Positions 1-8,787 of a stretch of 36,521 nt of DNA are shown here, in pieces. Origin of the DNA: a virus. The position numbers were made by a program, and so were the translations under genes. Location: positions 1 to 36,521 of the IMG/VR virus record IMGVR_UViG_3300010354_000246, one strand, 5' to 3'. Under the pieces are notes generated by a model. That model did not search any database. It was not told the DNA's origin and saw only the letters and a program-made list of their open reading frames with translations. Position 1 is the stretch's first letter. Each line of letters starts with the position of its first letter.

Positions 1-534
1 CGGATCGCCCCAAGCGTTGTCAGGAATGTTGGCCAGACCCACAAGCTTCACCGCCGTGTTGACGGCAGAGGTGCGGGAAGACGCCTGAAGCGCGTAACGC
101 GAGGTCCCGTACACGGAATCCACGTCGCCACCAGCAGCCGTCACGTTGAAGTTGAGACCCAGATCGCCGGCCGTCACCGAGGCATTCGCCTGGATCAGGA
201 ACAGAGCGAAGGGGTTGTCCACGACGTAGGCCGTCGGGCGGTCGGAACCGTCGAACAGGCCAGCCGAAGACGTGTCGGCGGGGATCGAGTTGCGAAGCTG
301 CGGCTGCTTCGTGGTCGGATCGACCCAAGCAAAACCGGTAGCAACGCCGAGCAGCGGACCATCGCCGCTAGCACCAGCCGAAGTAATGACGCCACCCGAC
401 AGCTTGACCGGAGAACCCTTGCCGAGGTCCGGGCAGTTAGCGCCGTTGGGAAGCGGATAAGCGCGGACCTCGTTGCCATGCGTGCCGAGGGCAGCAATGG
501 CGCGGAGACCGAACGGTGCGAAAGAAACGGGCAC
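1..534 (-). CDS. Virion structural protein, head-decoration-like (3' end cut by window edge)
   Basis: The frame is open from a GTG at 532-534 to the left window edge, so only the first 178 residues are visible. The start is fixed by an excellent AAAGGAGGA ribosome site a few bases upstream; the next ATG-like starts lie far inside. The protein opens MPVSFAPFGLRA and is rich in Gly, Ala, Ser and Pro with no charged coiled coil. It contains the segment VATGFAWVDPTTKQPQ, which resembles a family of small virion proteins found next to phage capsid genes and often labelled structural or decoration protein. It is the last gene of the head operon in view, after the scaffold-like gene and a 162-aa gene, so it should be co-expressed late. 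It could instead be the major capsid protein; the visible part does not look like a typical HK97-fold capsid, but this is not proven. Family placement is from memory. Confidence 0.7.
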   Translation of the reverse strand, partial: MPVSFAPFGLRAIAALGTHGNEVRAYPLPNGANCPDLGKGSPVKLSGGVITSAGASGDGPLLGVATGFAWVDPTTKQPQLRNSIPADTSSAGLFDGSDRPTAYVVDNPFALFLIQANASVTAGDLGLNFNVTAAGGDVDSVYGTSRYALQASSRTSAVNTAVKLVGLANIPDNAWGDP

Positions 535-552
535 CTTATCCTCCTTTGTTTG

Positions 553-1041
553 TTATCCGAATGAGGGACGTCGCCCCCGGGAAAAGCGTTTGGTACTTTC
601 GTTGGCAAACCGCTGCTGCCGGCCTGTACTGTCGTCGTAGCTCACCGTCTTCATATCGAAAGCCTGCTCCGCTTGAATGGACCGGTCTTCGGCCCACTTC
701 TGGATGGCTTCCGCCTTACGTCGAGGCAGCTTCGCAAGAACAAGGTCGCCGTTGATGGCAGCGCCCGCCAGTGCGGAAATCTTACTTTCGAGCCCGGGGA
801 AAACGTAACCGGCCGGAACTTCTTCCAGCGGGACGAATGCCCACCCTTCTCGCATGCGCTGCGAAATGTTGCTGAAGTCGTCCTGATCCCCATTCCTAAA
901 CCGAACCCAGCGATAAGCGTACTGGTCGTCGTCAGGCATGGGAGGGATTTCTAGCGCATTAGGAGGATTATACTCTGATTCCAAGGAATTTTCAAGAGGC
1001 TCGTCAACGGCGTTGCCGGCGAGGTTGCGCTTGGCAGGCAT
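553..1041 (-). CDS. Conserved virion-module protein of unknown function (162 aa)
   Basis: Start ATG at 1039-1041 follows GGAG by 8 bases and overlaps the stop of the scaffold-like gene (TAATG), which implies translational coupling. The protein begins with a charged, disordered stretch ([15 protein letters not shown]). A more compact core (about residues 38-110) follows, with the pattern [13 protein letters not shown], then [15 protein letters not shown] and later [20 protein letters not shown]. This layout (a YRWVR segment, a REGW segment, then a Lys/Arg-rich helix) recurs in small proteins encoded between scaffold and capsid genes of many podo- and siphophages; I do not know its biochemical role. 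The tail is basic ([12 protein letters not shown]). The neighbours argue for a head-assembly or virion function. Confidence 0.75.
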   Translation of the reverse strand: MPAKRNLAGNAVDEPLENSLESEYNPPNALEIPPMPDDDQYAYRWVRFRNGDQDDFSNISQRMREGWAFVPLEEVPAGYVFPGLESKISALAGAAINGDLVLAKLPRRKAEAIQKWAEDRSIQAEQAFDMKTVSYDDSTGRQQRFANESTKRFSRGRRPSFG

Positions 1042-2042
1042 TACAGAATCTCCGTATACTGGCTGGTGGTCTGGGCAGCACGCTCGGCACGGGCCTTTTC
1101 ACGTGCGTAGTCCTCGACGCTGATGCCAAGATGATTGGCCATGTCGCGGTCAGCTTGGGTAATGGTGACCCGGATTTTGCCCGGGGTAGCGGTGGGAGCC
1201 GACCGGTTCTGGATGGTCGGGTTAGTGGCGGGCTGGCGAGCCGGCTTGACGCCCAGCTTGGCCGGGAACTCGGTCTTGAGGCGCTTGTCCAGTTCCTCGA
1301 AGTAGTCCGGGTCGTCAGGCGCAAAGCCGTCCGCAACCATCTGCTGGTCGATGATCCGGGCGCCGGCAGTCAGGATGGGGTCCTTGTTGAACCACGTCTT
1401 GTTGCGCTCATACCACTCGACGGCAGCCGGGGAGGGAGCCTTGCGGGCCGGCTGGCTAGGCGCGGTCTGCTGCGGGGTGTCCGACCCAGATTGCTGAGTC
1501 GGCTTCGTAGGGATGGCGCGCCGGTCCCGCTCGATCTGCTGCTTTTCGGCAGCGAGGGTCGCCATCTTCTGCTGAACCTCGAAGATCTTCTCGCGGTCAC
1601 CGGAGTCGAAAGCTGCGTCGAAGTCGCGGCGCAGGGCTTGGATGGAAGCGTCGAGGCTCTTGGCGTACAGATCGAAGCCGATAGCGGCGCCGTCATTGGC
1701 GTCCTGTTCGAACTTCTTGGCACGCTGCTCGGCTTGGGCCAAACGCTCTTGCGCTTCGGCCAGTTGTTTGGCATAAGCGTCCCGTTGGGCCTTGAGCCGC
1801 TGGCTCCGGGTCAGCTTCTTAGAGCGTTCACCAGAGGGGGCTTCGACCGTGGCATCGTCTTCTTCGTCTTCTGGTTCGGGCTCGGAAGCCTTGGCCTTGA
1901 CGGGAACGACGGGCTCTTCTACGATCTCGGTCTCAGGCGCTTCGAGGCCCTCGTGAACGATCTCGATATCAGAAGCGGCATCGGAGTCGGAAGCCTTGCC
2001 CGGGTTGTCCAGGTCAAGTTCCTTGTAACCACCTTCACTCAT
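1041..2042 (-). CDS. Probable capsid scaffolding protein
   Basis: This is a 333-residue, highly charged protein. The first third is acidic ([22 protein letters not shown]). The centre (about residues 75-175) is a long Gln/Ala/Lys/Glu helical coiled coil ([20 protein letters not shown] and onward). It is followed by a Pro/Gln/Thr-rich linker and a basic C-terminal part that could bind the capsid protein. An acidic head, coiled-coil middle and small basic tail, together with its place between portal and capsid-side genes, are the hallmarks of phage scaffolding proteins. No protease motif was seen. The start ATG at 2040-2042 has only a weak ribosome site (AAGGAAT about 10 bases upstream), and the upstream gene stops 7 bases before it, so translation may depend on coupling. 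The assignment rests on composition and synteny rather than a sequence signature. Confidence 0.8.
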   Translation of the reverse strand: MSEGGYKELDLDNPGKASDSDAASDIEIVHEGLEAPETEIVEEPVVPVKAKASEPEPEDEEDDATVEAPSGERSKKLTRSQRLKAQRDAYAKQLAEAQERLAQAEQRAKKFEQDANDGAAIGFDLYAKSLDASIQALRRDFDAAFDSGDREKIFEVQQKMATLAAEKQQIERDRRAIPTKPTQQSGSDTPQQTAPSQPARKAPSPAAVEWYERNKTWFNKDPILTAGARIIDQQMVADGFAPDDPDYFEELDKRLKTEFPAKLGVKPARQPATNPTIQNRSAPTATPGKIRVTITQADRDMANHLGISVEDYAREKARAERAAQTTSQYTEIL

Positions 2043-2048
2043 GGGAGT

Positions 2049-2465
2049 TTATTCCTTGAAATTGGCGTCGAGGTACTCGGGCTTGTCGACCACGAGTTCG
2101 ATGGAGGACGCCTTGATCAGGAGGAGCTTCACGCCCTTCCACCAGATTTTCTGGCCGGCGAACTTGGCGTAGACGATGTAGTCACCGGGCTTGACCCAAG
2201 GGCCCTTCCGGTAGATGTCTTCGTCCACGAATGCCAGTTCGCCAAGGGCGAGAACGCGGCCTACCGTGTTGAGGTATTCCCGGTCTTCTCGGAACGTGTC
2301 GGGAAGCAGGATTCCGCCAGCGGTTTTGCGCCGAATGGGCACGGGCCGGACAAGAATCCCCACGCCGGGAATCCTAGGCAGCGGGCTCGGATCAGGAATT
2401 TCTTCCTGGGAGACCCACTGGTCGTTGGTAATCGCCCCATCCATGGGCGCACGAGCGGTAATCAT
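2049..2465 (-). CDS. GroES-like co-chaperonin
   Basis: This is a 138-residue protein with a GroES fold signature. It has a strand around PGVGILVRPV (residues 34-43), the mobile-loop-like segment RRKTAGGILLPDT that would contact GroEL, then VGRVLALGE, and the WVKPGDYIVYAKFAGQKI pair of strands typical of the GroES beta barrel. About 30 extra residues precede the domain. Phage GroES-like proteins such as T4 Gp31 replace host GroES to enlarge the folding chamber for the capsid protein; the position between portal and scaffold fits such a role (inference). Its start ATG overlaps the stop of the 63-aa gene (TGATG), and AAAGGGA lies just upstream. A longer reading frame exists upstream, but this start has the ribosome site and the expected N-terminus. 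Confidence 0.88.
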   Translation of the reverse strand: MITARAPMDGAITNDQWVSQEEIPDPSPLPRIPGVGILVRPVPIRRKTAGGILLPDTFREDREYLNTVGRVLALGELAFVDEDIYRKGPWVKPGDYIVYAKFAGQKIWWKGVKLLLIKASSIELVVDKPEYLDANFKE

Positions 2466-2656
2466 CAGTCCCTTTCTTCCACAGGAGTTTGCTCGAAGAG
2501 GTCTTTGAGGATAGTCACGGCAAGACCTAGGCCGTGTATGGTGCCGCAAGCCTTCGCATATTCGTCGTAGGACTTGGCGGCACCCCGGGCTAAGGCATCC
2601 TTTTCCCGGTCAATACGTTTCTGGACTTCTGCTGCGTACTCTGATAGTAGTCTCAT
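2465..2656 (-). CDS. Small hypothetical protein in head operon (63 aa)
   Basis: The short protein begins MRLLSEYAAEVQKRIDREKD and is predicted to be mostly helical (charged N-terminal helix, then a Gly/Ala-containing second helix ending DLFEQTPVEERD). The start overlaps the portal stop (ATGA), and its stop overlaps the GroES-like start (TGATG). Three consecutive genes are therefore locked into one translationally coupled unit, which is good evidence that it is expressed. No family was recognised. Small helical proteins in this slot can be head-completion or assembly factors, but nothing in the sequence shows this. Confidence 0.7.
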   Translation of the reverse strand: MRLLSEYAAEVQKRIDREKDALARGAAKSYDEYAKACGTIHGLGLAVTILKDLFEQTPVEERD

Positions 2657-4998
2657 ACAGCCCCTTGGTTAGCCCTCTGTGCTAGGGTTGCAGCTTGAAG
2701 ATCCGCTAGTTTGGCTGAACTATCAAGTATTTTTCCAGAAGCTGCGATCTGGTTCTTTTTCTTCTTGTCCTCCGAGTCGAGCAGCATGGAGGCTTCCTTC
2801 AGATCCAGTTCGCGGTTCTTGAGGGCGATCTGGGCAGCCTCGCGAACATCCTGCGACTGGATACGGGCAGCCGACAGAGCAAGCTCCTGCTTGTTCAGTT
2901 CGACCATCTGCTGCTCCACAGTGGGGCCAGCGCCGCCCATGCCCGACTGGGCCGAGATCATCAGAAGCTGGGTAGCGATCTGGGCCTGCACGTTCTCGTC
3001 TTGGATGGGCATGCCCATCTGCTGGGCCAGAAGCGCCGCCTGCGCCACGAACATCAGCACCTTGTGTTCGGCGATGTTCGAGTTCAGAAGCTGGAGGCCA
3101 ACGGCGATAGTAGGGTCGTTGGTGCCCTGCATCTGAGGCGACTTGATGAAGGCTTCCTTCACCGCAATGTGGGCGACGTGGTTCTGGCCCAGTTGTGCCT
3201 TGATGGGCTTGCCCGTCATAGCTGCTTGGATTTCGGTCAGCGGGTCCGCACTGATGGCCTTGGCAGCCGGGTCGATCAGCAGCTTATCGATGTTCTCGGT
3301 GCCCATCGCATAGTAAAAGCGGCGCAGCGCCTCGTTCATGTCGTGGAGTTGCGGGAAGCGAGCCGCCATCTCCAACTCGACTTGGGCTCGGGCGACGCGC
3401 TGCGACTCCGTCATGGCGTTGGGGTCAGAGGCCGGCAGCACGTCGACGATGGACGGGTCGAAGTCCGTGCGCTGAACGAACTGGTTCTCGGAGTTGACGA
3501 CAAAATTCACAACGTCCGGCAGGTTCTCGAAGTTCAGTTCCCCGATCAGCTTCAGGAACTCGCCCTGCGACTGGTGGAGGCGCTTGTGGATCGAGGAGTA
3601 GAAGCGTTGCGACGTCTCAAGGAGAGCCAGCGTCGTAGCCACCGGGCCATAGTTGGAGGCGCCAGCCACCACCTCGTCGGCAGCATCGGCGAACTTCTGG
3701 CCGCTGTCCACCATGAACTTCAGCAGCGAGAACAGGGTCTGGGAGGGTTCCTTGGCCGGCAGCGGCACGAACGCCTTCGACAGTTCGTCGGGCGACAAGT
3801 TCACGTCGCGCCATTCGCCAAAGCCGAGAGGGGTGTCGGAGTCGGAGAACTTGGCGTCCTGCGACTTGAAGCCGGCCTGCCAGTTGGCGAATTGGCCTGC
3901 GTCGACGAGGGCCCGGAGCGAGACGGTGGCGGAAGCGGCGAGGTCGCCGATCAGGTGGACATAGCCAAGGGACCAGAAGCCGAAGGCCGGGATGCAGTGG
4001 TCGACCGTGTACCAGATGCGCTTCTGAAGGGCGGCATCGCCTTCACGCCAGTTGCGCTTGATGGAGTAGACGTTGCCCGTCTTCGTGTTGAAGTGAACGA
4101 TGTAGGGAGCAGAGCCGCCCTCGGGCAGGAAGGGATCGGCACCTTCGAGATCGAGGTAGCAGTGGGCCTCGCCGACCGTGAAGCCCTTGCGCTCCAGCGA
4201 CAAATCGAAGCCTTGGGCGCGGGCGATGGCCTCGGTGATCTCGTTGGGCTCAAGGGTTTCTTCGGAGTCGTTCTCGTCCGGCTTGATGAAGGTCCCGCTG
4301 TCCACGAGGTTCTTCATCTTGCGGGGCGAGAGTTCCATCACCTCGATGTACTCTTCGGCGTCCTTGAGGTGGGTTGCGGCCGGATCGATATAGAAGTTTT
4401 CGGCGTAAACAACGGCCGGGTCAGGCGTGCCAGTGGTGGCGTTCCAGCCAGCCTTGCGGATGCCGACGCCCATGAAGCCAACGCGGAACAGGTTGCGCTC
4501 CAGATCAGAGTAGAAGCCGGCCACCTGATCCACAAGCTGGTGGTTCATGTAGGACTTGACGCGGGCAGCAGCCTGTTCGCGGGTCGGATCGGTGTAGCCC
4601 AGAATGCGGGTACGGACGGGACCTCGGGCGGGCCAGAGTTCTTGGATGGCCTTGGCTTGGAACTTGACCACGTTCTCGATGAGGAGGGGGTGGACCGCAG
4701 TGCAGGCCCCGTCAACGTCGGTGTTGCCCTCGCCCTCAGTGTTCAGGCCAAGCCACTGGATGCCCTTCTTGATCTTTTCTTCCCACTGTTGACGGGAGTT
4801 CTTGAAGGAGGTATGGACGTCCTGACGCTGGGAGCCGATGTCGTCGACGATGGCCTGATCCAGCATAGGGACAAGGTTGGCCCCGAAGGACATGTCGACC
4901 TCGATTACTTCCTCGTCGGGAATGACAATGAGGGTTTCCTCCGAGAACTCGAATTCGAGTTCAGGGTTGTCGTCGGCGAGGATCGGGTTATCGGACAT
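2653..4998 (-). CDS. Portal protein
   Basis: The 781-residue protein has the length and architecture of P22-type portals: an acidic N-terminus, a mixed alpha/beta core, and a long Gln/Ala-rich helical C-terminus (about residues 640-781) that would form the barrel. Core segments seen in podophage portals include HPLLIENVVKFQAKAIQELW and YAENFYIDPAATHLKDAEEY. It lies directly downstream of the large terminase, overlapping it by 11 bases, the classical TerL-portal order. The portal forms the dodecameric channel at the capsid vertex through which the terminase pumps DNA and to which the tail attaches. The family label is by recognition, not by search; the nearest alternative, a head-tail connector, is excluded by size and position. 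Confidence 0.93.
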   Translation of the reverse strand: MSDNPILADDNPELEFEFSEETLIVIPDEEVIEVDMSFGANLVPMLDQAIVDDIGSQRQDVHTSFKNSRQQWEEKIKKGIQWLGLNTEGEGNTDVDGACTAVHPLLIENVVKFQAKAIQELWPARGPVRTRILGYTDPTREQAAARVKSYMNHQLVDQVAGFYSDLERNLFRVGFMGVGIRKAGWNATTGTPDPAVVYAENFYIDPAATHLKDAEEYIEVMELSPRKMKNLVDSGTFIKPDENDSEETLEPNEITEAIARAQGFDLSLERKGFTVGEAHCYLDLEGADPFLPEGGSAPYIVHFNTKTGNVYSIKRNWREGDAALQKRIWYTVDHCIPAFGFWSLGYVHLIGDLAASATVSLRALVDAGQFANWQAGFKSQDAKFSDSDTPLGFGEWRDVNLSPDELSKAFVPLPAKEPSQTLFSLLKFMVDSGQKFADAADEVVAGASNYGPVATTLALLETSQRFYSSIHKRLHQSQGEFLKLIGELNFENLPDVVNFVVNSENQFVQRTDFDPSIVDVLPASDPNAMTESQRVARAQVELEMAARFPQLHDMNEALRRFYYAMGTENIDKLLIDPAAKAISADPLTEIQAAMTGKPIKAQLGQNHVAHIAVKEAFIKSPQMQGTNDPTIAVGLQLLNSNIAEHKVLMFVAQAALLAQQMGMPIQDENVQAQIATQLLMISAQSGMGGAGPTVEQQMVELNKQELALSAARIQSQDVREAAQIALKNRELDLKEASMLLDSEDKKKKNQIAASGKILDSSAKLADLQAATLAQRANQGAV

Positions 4999-6562
4999 TG
5001 GTCACTTGGCTCCAGTAGCTACGGAAGGGCTTGCGCCGGCTGGCGCGGTCGGGCTTGCTGACGGTCTCTTGGGTCAGTTCATAACGACGACGCAAGTAGA
5101 GGAGCGCCATGACCATGGCGTCGACCGAGTCGTCATGGGCGCCCCTGGGGAATTCCAAAGCCTCTTGCAGCAGTTCGGCGGCGTACTTCTTCTTGAGAGG
5201 TATCCAAACGCGCTGCCGCTCGATAATGCCTGTAACTGCATGAGCGCGGGCTAGCTTATCACGATCAGGCTGGAAAGGCAATACCGGCAGCTTGTTAAGC
5301 TTCAAGTCCTGTATGAGGGACTGGCCGGAAGCCTTGTTTTCGATTACCATCTTGTCCGGCCTGAACAGGTCATGCTGCTCTTTGGCAATGGTGCGGAGTT
5401 GGGGGAATGTCCACCGGCCCCTCACCTGGTTCAGGAGGATGGCGTTGGGCTCCTGATATTCGTAGCCTTGGTCGTCCGTGTAGGAAAGGTGGAAGATGCC
5501 CCAAGTCTGGATGACGGAGTAGTCAGCCGTGGCCTTGGTGCTGAAGGCCGTATCGAGGGTCTGGATGATCTCGTCGCACTCGGGGGGTTCTTCTTCGTCC
5601 CAGTCCTGAAAGTCGTCCTTTGTGAAGACGTTGCCGTCGTCCCCGACCGGGGTCTGCATGTACAGGGCGCCCCAGTCAGAGCGGGCAAGGCTCTCGCGGG
5701 TGGCCGTCAGGTCGTTCATGGTGATGTATTCGGGCCAGTAGGACGTGCCCTCGGGCAGCATCAGGTAGTCGGCTGCGGGTTTGTCGAGAATGGCCGGAAT
5801 GGATATGACCTCCCACTGATCGACCTTGGCGTTGCGGGCAGCCTTGTCGAGGAGGAAGCCCGAGAGGTCGCGGACATGCCAGCGGGTGTTCACGAGGATG
5901 ATCCGGGAGTCGGGCAGTTTACGGGAGCGGAAACCGGGGCCGTACCAGTTGTTGACGCGTTCGCGCTCGGTGTCGGACTTGGCGGTCTGTTCCGAGAGGG
6001 GGTCGTCGAGGATGCCCAAGTTGAAGCGGTAACCGGCGATGGACTTGCCTGCGCCTGCCGGGAGGAAGGAGCCGCCGGAGGTCAGCTTCCAGCCAGTGAC
6101 GCCGGACATGTCGTCGCGGATCTGGACGCCCGGGAAGATTTCGAGGTATTCGGGGGAGCGGACGAGGTCGCGGATGCGGCCCGAACATTCGACCGCTTTG
6201 TCGGTGGTGTGCGAAATCCACATGATGCGCCAAGTGGGGTTGCGGCCAAAGGACCACGCGGCGAACAGCATGAGGAGGACGGACTTCATGGAGCCCGGCG
6301 GCAGGGCCAGCATGAGACGGGCGACGGAACCCTCGTCAACGTCTTCGAGGGTAGCGGCAATGGCTTCGATGTGGCGCCCGTCGCGGTAGTCGTTACCGTC
6401 CAACATAAGGTGAGCTAGCAGTTTGACGAAGACGTAGAAACGGTCTTGCGCCTCGATGACGGCCTTCTGGTGGAGGGCCTCTGCTAGCTCTGCCTTGAGT
6501 TGGAGGAGAGCGTCCTGACTAGTTGATGCGGAGTTTGCGCTCAAGGTCCGGCTCGGCTTCAC
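4988..6562 (-). CDS. terL: Terminase large subunit (TerL)
   Basis: This is the packaging motor ATPase and headful nuclease. The ATPase domain shows a Walker-A-like LPPGSMKS (residues 87-94), a Walker B with acidic pair GILDDP (183-188) and a coupling segment LVNTRWH (223-229). The RNase-H-fold nuclease shows three acidic positions: D337 in TLDTAF, E408 in VIENK, and D477/D478 in HDDSVDA. The P-loop is unusual in having PPGSMKS instead of the canonical GxGKS, a variant common in this terminase branch. The chosen start is a GTG inside the small-subunit gene (44-base overlap). No other start precedes the conserved helix, and the next Met (residue 53) would remove conserved sequence; the ribosome site is weak, so coupling to TerS is likely. 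Confidence 0.95.
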   Translation of the reverse strand: MKPSRTLSANSASTSQDALLQLKAELAEALHQKAVIEAQDRFYVFVKLLAHLMLDGNDYRDGRHIEAIAATLEDVDEGSVARLMLALPPGSMKSVLLMLFAAWSFGRNPTWRIMWISHTTDKAVECSGRIRDLVRSPEYLEIFPGVQIRDDMSGVTGWKLTSGGSFLPAGAGKSIAGYRFNLGILDDPLSEQTAKSDTERERVNNWYGPGFRSRKLPDSRIILVNTRWHVRDLSGFLLDKAARNAKVDQWEVISIPAILDKPAADYLMLPEGTSYWPEYITMNDLTATRESLARSDWGALYMQTPVGDDGNVFTKDDFQDWDEEEPPECDEIIQTLDTAFSTKATADYSVIQTWGIFHLSYTDDQGYEYQEPNAILLNQVRGRWTFPQLRTIAKEQHDLFRPDKMVIENKASGQSLIQDLKLNKLPVLPFQPDRDKLARAHAVTGIIERQRVWIPLKKKYAAELLQEALEFPRGAHDDSVDAMVMALLYLRRRYELTQETVSKPDRASRRKPFRSYWSQVTNVR

Positions 6563-7247
6563 GCAGAATGGCAGTCAGTTCCCCGATCCGCGTGTCCAGT
6601 TCCTCCTTGGAGTGGACGGTGCGGTGGGTGATTTCCTTCTTGTCCACGAACATGCCCAAGTACTTGGCTAGGTTTTCCATGGCGCGGTTGGCGTTGGTGA
6701 AGTCGCCAGTCTGCATGGCTGCCGTGGCAATGTCGTTGAACCACTTGACGACGTCTTCGATGTTGATTTTCATGCGGGCTTTCTCCTCGATTTCGAATGC
6801 GGTCACTAGATCGTGGAAGTGTGGAAGGGCCAAATTCTTGTTGGCGATCCGCAGCAGGATGTTGTAGTTGTTGGTGTCATAGCCGGCGAGCCGGGCCGCA
6901 CCGCACTTGTTGGTCCGGCCGTTCAAGGCGTACTGACGAGCGAACTCCACCTGCTTCGGGGTCAGGTTCTTGAAGCGTTCCACCTTGTCCCAATGCGCGT
7001 GCCACGTCTCGCGGAGTTGGTCCTTGATGGAACGGATCGCCTCGACGTGCTGCTTGGTGACGGCTCGCTTGGGCTGGTGGATGTTGAGTTCCCGTAGTTC
7101 GCGACGGTACTGCCGTTGCCGCATGCCTTGCGAAAGGCGGTTGGGTTTGCGCGCACGATCCGCCTTCTCCTTTCGCACAAGGTGGTCCGGCTTGGGTTTG
7201 GTCGAAACTACGGGAACGTAGGGCTCGTCAGGCTTCTTTTTGCTCAT
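6519..7247 (-). CDS. terS: Terminase small subunit (TerS)
   Basis: This is the DNA-recognition subunit of the packaging complex. A long basic N-terminal region (about residues 1-95) precedes the Terminase_2-type core LTPKQVEFARQYALNGRTNK and AARLAGYDTNNY (a helix-turn-helix-like segment). It is followed by KINIEDVVKWFNDIATAAMQ and ANRAMENLAKYLGMF, helices that form the ring in this family. The ATG at 7245-7247 was chosen because GAGGAGGATA lies 9-12 bases upstream. An in-frame GTG at 7274 would place that ribosome site inside the gene. It starts within the last 20 bases of the upstream ATPase gene and overlaps terL, so the three appear translationally coupled. The basic N-terminal extension is longer than usual. 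Confidence 0.88.
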   Translation of the reverse strand: MSKKKPDEPYVPVVSTKPKPDHLVRKEKADRARKPNRLSQGMRQRQYRRELRELNIHQPKRAVTKQHVEAIRSIKDQLRETWHAHWDKVERFKNLTPKQVEFARQYALNGRTNKCGAARLAGYDTNNYNILLRIANKNLALPHFHDLVTAFEIEEKARMKINIEDVVKWFNDIATAAMQTGDFTNANRAMENLAKYLGMFVDKKEITHRTVHSKEELDTRIGELTAILREAEPDLERKLRIN

Positions 7248-8715
7248 GTGCGGCTGTATCCTCCTCGTCGACACGGACGATGGAAATGCGGGACCGGCCC
7301 TTCTGCGTCACGCTGCTAGAACGCCCGGCACTATAGAAGCGAAGGCCGTGACGTTCGAGGGCAGGACGGATGCGCCGGAGTTCCGCAGCAAAGCTGTGGG
7401 AGGTTTGCGGCAACTTCTCGCGAGGGCCGATGTTCATTTCCAGTTGCCCGATCAGGTCCGAATAGGTTCCAGAGAACTCCTTTTGCTTTTCCATCATACG
7501 CAGCATAGCGGAGGCCATGCCGTGGAACTCCAGCATGTGGCTCTCGGCGGCCGACCGGTTCCGCTTATAGACTTCCATGAGGCGACCCTCCGGCCACCCG
7601 AAAGCCTGTTCGGCAGCTACGGCCCACACCGCAAAGGCAGACATACGGGGCTTTTCAGCCAGCACCACATTACCATAGTTCTGTGTAGCAATCAACGCAG
7701 CATTCATGAGGGAGCCCAGCAACTGGGCATGGTTGGCGTGGAAGGCGTCCCAGAACTCGCTGTCGTCCCGGCGGAACTTGGGATCGATGCGGGGCAAGTG
7801 AACGTGGATGGAACGGTCCACAAGGTCGCCCCTCTCAACGACGTCAGGGATGCCGTTCATGGCAACGGGCCGGCAGACGCGGACAGCGGACTCCTCGGCA
7901 TTGGTATATAGGGCTCGACCGCCTTGCGCCCCGGTGCCGGTGCTGATGACGCATAGGGCATCGGACATCTTGTTGGTGATGTGCGACACGTTGTCGAAGG
8001 CTAGAACGAAGGAGTTGCGGACCATGGCTTGCAGGTCGCGCTGGTCTTCGGGCGGGGTACGCATGTCGAGGGCGTGTGGGTCGATGATGCGACGCATCAA
8101 ACGCAGGATGGTGGACTTGCCGGAGCCCTGCTCGCCCGAAATGGTGAGGACGGGGTAGGGACCTTCGGGACGCAGGCAGCCCAGAATCCATGCCACAAGG
8201 AGCATGAGGGTGTCGTCGTCAGCGGCCACGAACTGCTTCAGAAGGCGCGGGAACTCGGATGCTGGGACGGAAAGGTCGGGCTCGACGAGGGGCAGCATGC
8301 CGGCGCCGCGAAGCAGGCGGATGTGGGTCGGGCCGCCCGGGACCTTGGTGATGCCGTTGGCGCTGATGTGCCATGCGTCGTTGGCGTCGTTGCCGATGTC
8401 CAAATAGAGGTCGCCGAGCTTGCCGCCGACGCGGATGTAGTCCTTGACCTTCTGGCCCTTGGAGCGTACCCAATGCGAGAAGTAGGTTTGGGCCGCACTG
8501 GACAGGTCGCCGTTGGGCAGGTGTCCGGCCGTGTCCACGCAAAAGGCGCTGAACCAACCACGGAAGTCACAGTGGCCGGCGGGCGCGATGGACAGGGTGC
8601 GGCGGATGCCGGCTTCGGTGTAGTCTAGGAACAGGCGGCCGTCTTCGGTGGTCCACGGCGTCAGGTGAAGCTTCGCGTCGTTGAGGAGTTGGACGCGGTT
8701 GATCTTGTCGCTCAT
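7228..8715 (-). CDS. AAA+/SF3-helicase-like ATPase
   Basis: This 495-residue protein carries a clear P-loop GEQGSGKST (residues 194-202), a Walker B VLAFDN (237-242), a sensor-1-like Asn in VAMNGIP (284-290) and a candidate arginine finger in GDLVDRSIHV (296-305). These resemble superfamily 3 helicases of phage and plasmid primase-helicases. The N-terminal 180 residues contain no recognised primase catalytic triad. It is the first gene of the leftward head operon, 13 bases from its AAGGAG site and behind its own promoter. That is an odd place for a replication helicase. Similar stand-alone ATPases are known in phage genomes without an assigned role. It could serve replication initiation or a packaging-linked function; the position does not decide. 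Confidence 0.8.
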   Translation of the reverse strand: MSDKINRVQLLNDAKLHLTPWTTEDGRLFLDYTEAGIRRTLSIAPAGHCDFRGWFSAFCVDTAGHLPNGDLSSAAQTYFSHWVRSKGQKVKDYIRVGGKLGDLYLDIGNDANDAWHISANGITKVPGGPTHIRLLRGAGMLPLVEPDLSVPASEFPRLLKQFVAADDDTLMLLVAWILGCLRPEGPYPVLTISGEQGSGKSTILRLMRRIIDPHALDMRTPPEDQRDLQAMVRNSFVLAFDNVSHITNKMSDALCVISTGTGAQGGRALYTNAEESAVRVCRPVAMNGIPDVVERGDLVDRSIHVHLPRIDPKFRRDDSEFWDAFHANHAQLLGSLMNAALIATQNYGNVVLAEKPRMSAFAVWAVAAEQAFGWPEGRLMEVYKRNRSAAESHMLEFHGMASAMLRMMEKQKEFSGTYSDLIGQLEMNIGPREKLPQTSHSFAAELRRIRPALERHGLRFYSAGRSSSVTQKGRSRISIVRVDEEDTAAHEQKEA

Positions 8716-8738
8716 GGCTGCTCCTTGGTTAGGAGCCC

Positions 8739-8767
8739 ACTCTAGCCGGGGTGAAAAAGGAATGCAA
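8739..8767 (-). promoter_or_regulatory. Leftward sigma-70-like promoter for the ATPase-head operon
   Basis: On the minus strand TTGCAT (8762-8767) is separated by exactly 17 bases from TAGAGT (8739-8744). The start point would fall near 8732, with AAGGAG close behind and the ATPase start at 8715. TTGCAT is also the -35 of three other promoter candidates in this window. Confidence 0.65.
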
Positions 8768-8787
8768 GCAGATTCTCACCTTCCTCA

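Noticed and set aside
1131-2570. Long plus-strand frame (479 aa)
   Set aside because: It is the antisense shadow of the scaffold-like and GroES-like genes. It has no ribosome site and an odd Val/Leu/Gly/Asp composition.
3001-5061. Long plus-strand frame (686 aa) opposite the portal gene
   Set aside because: Antisense shadow of the portal. Composition follows complementary codons and there is no start signal.
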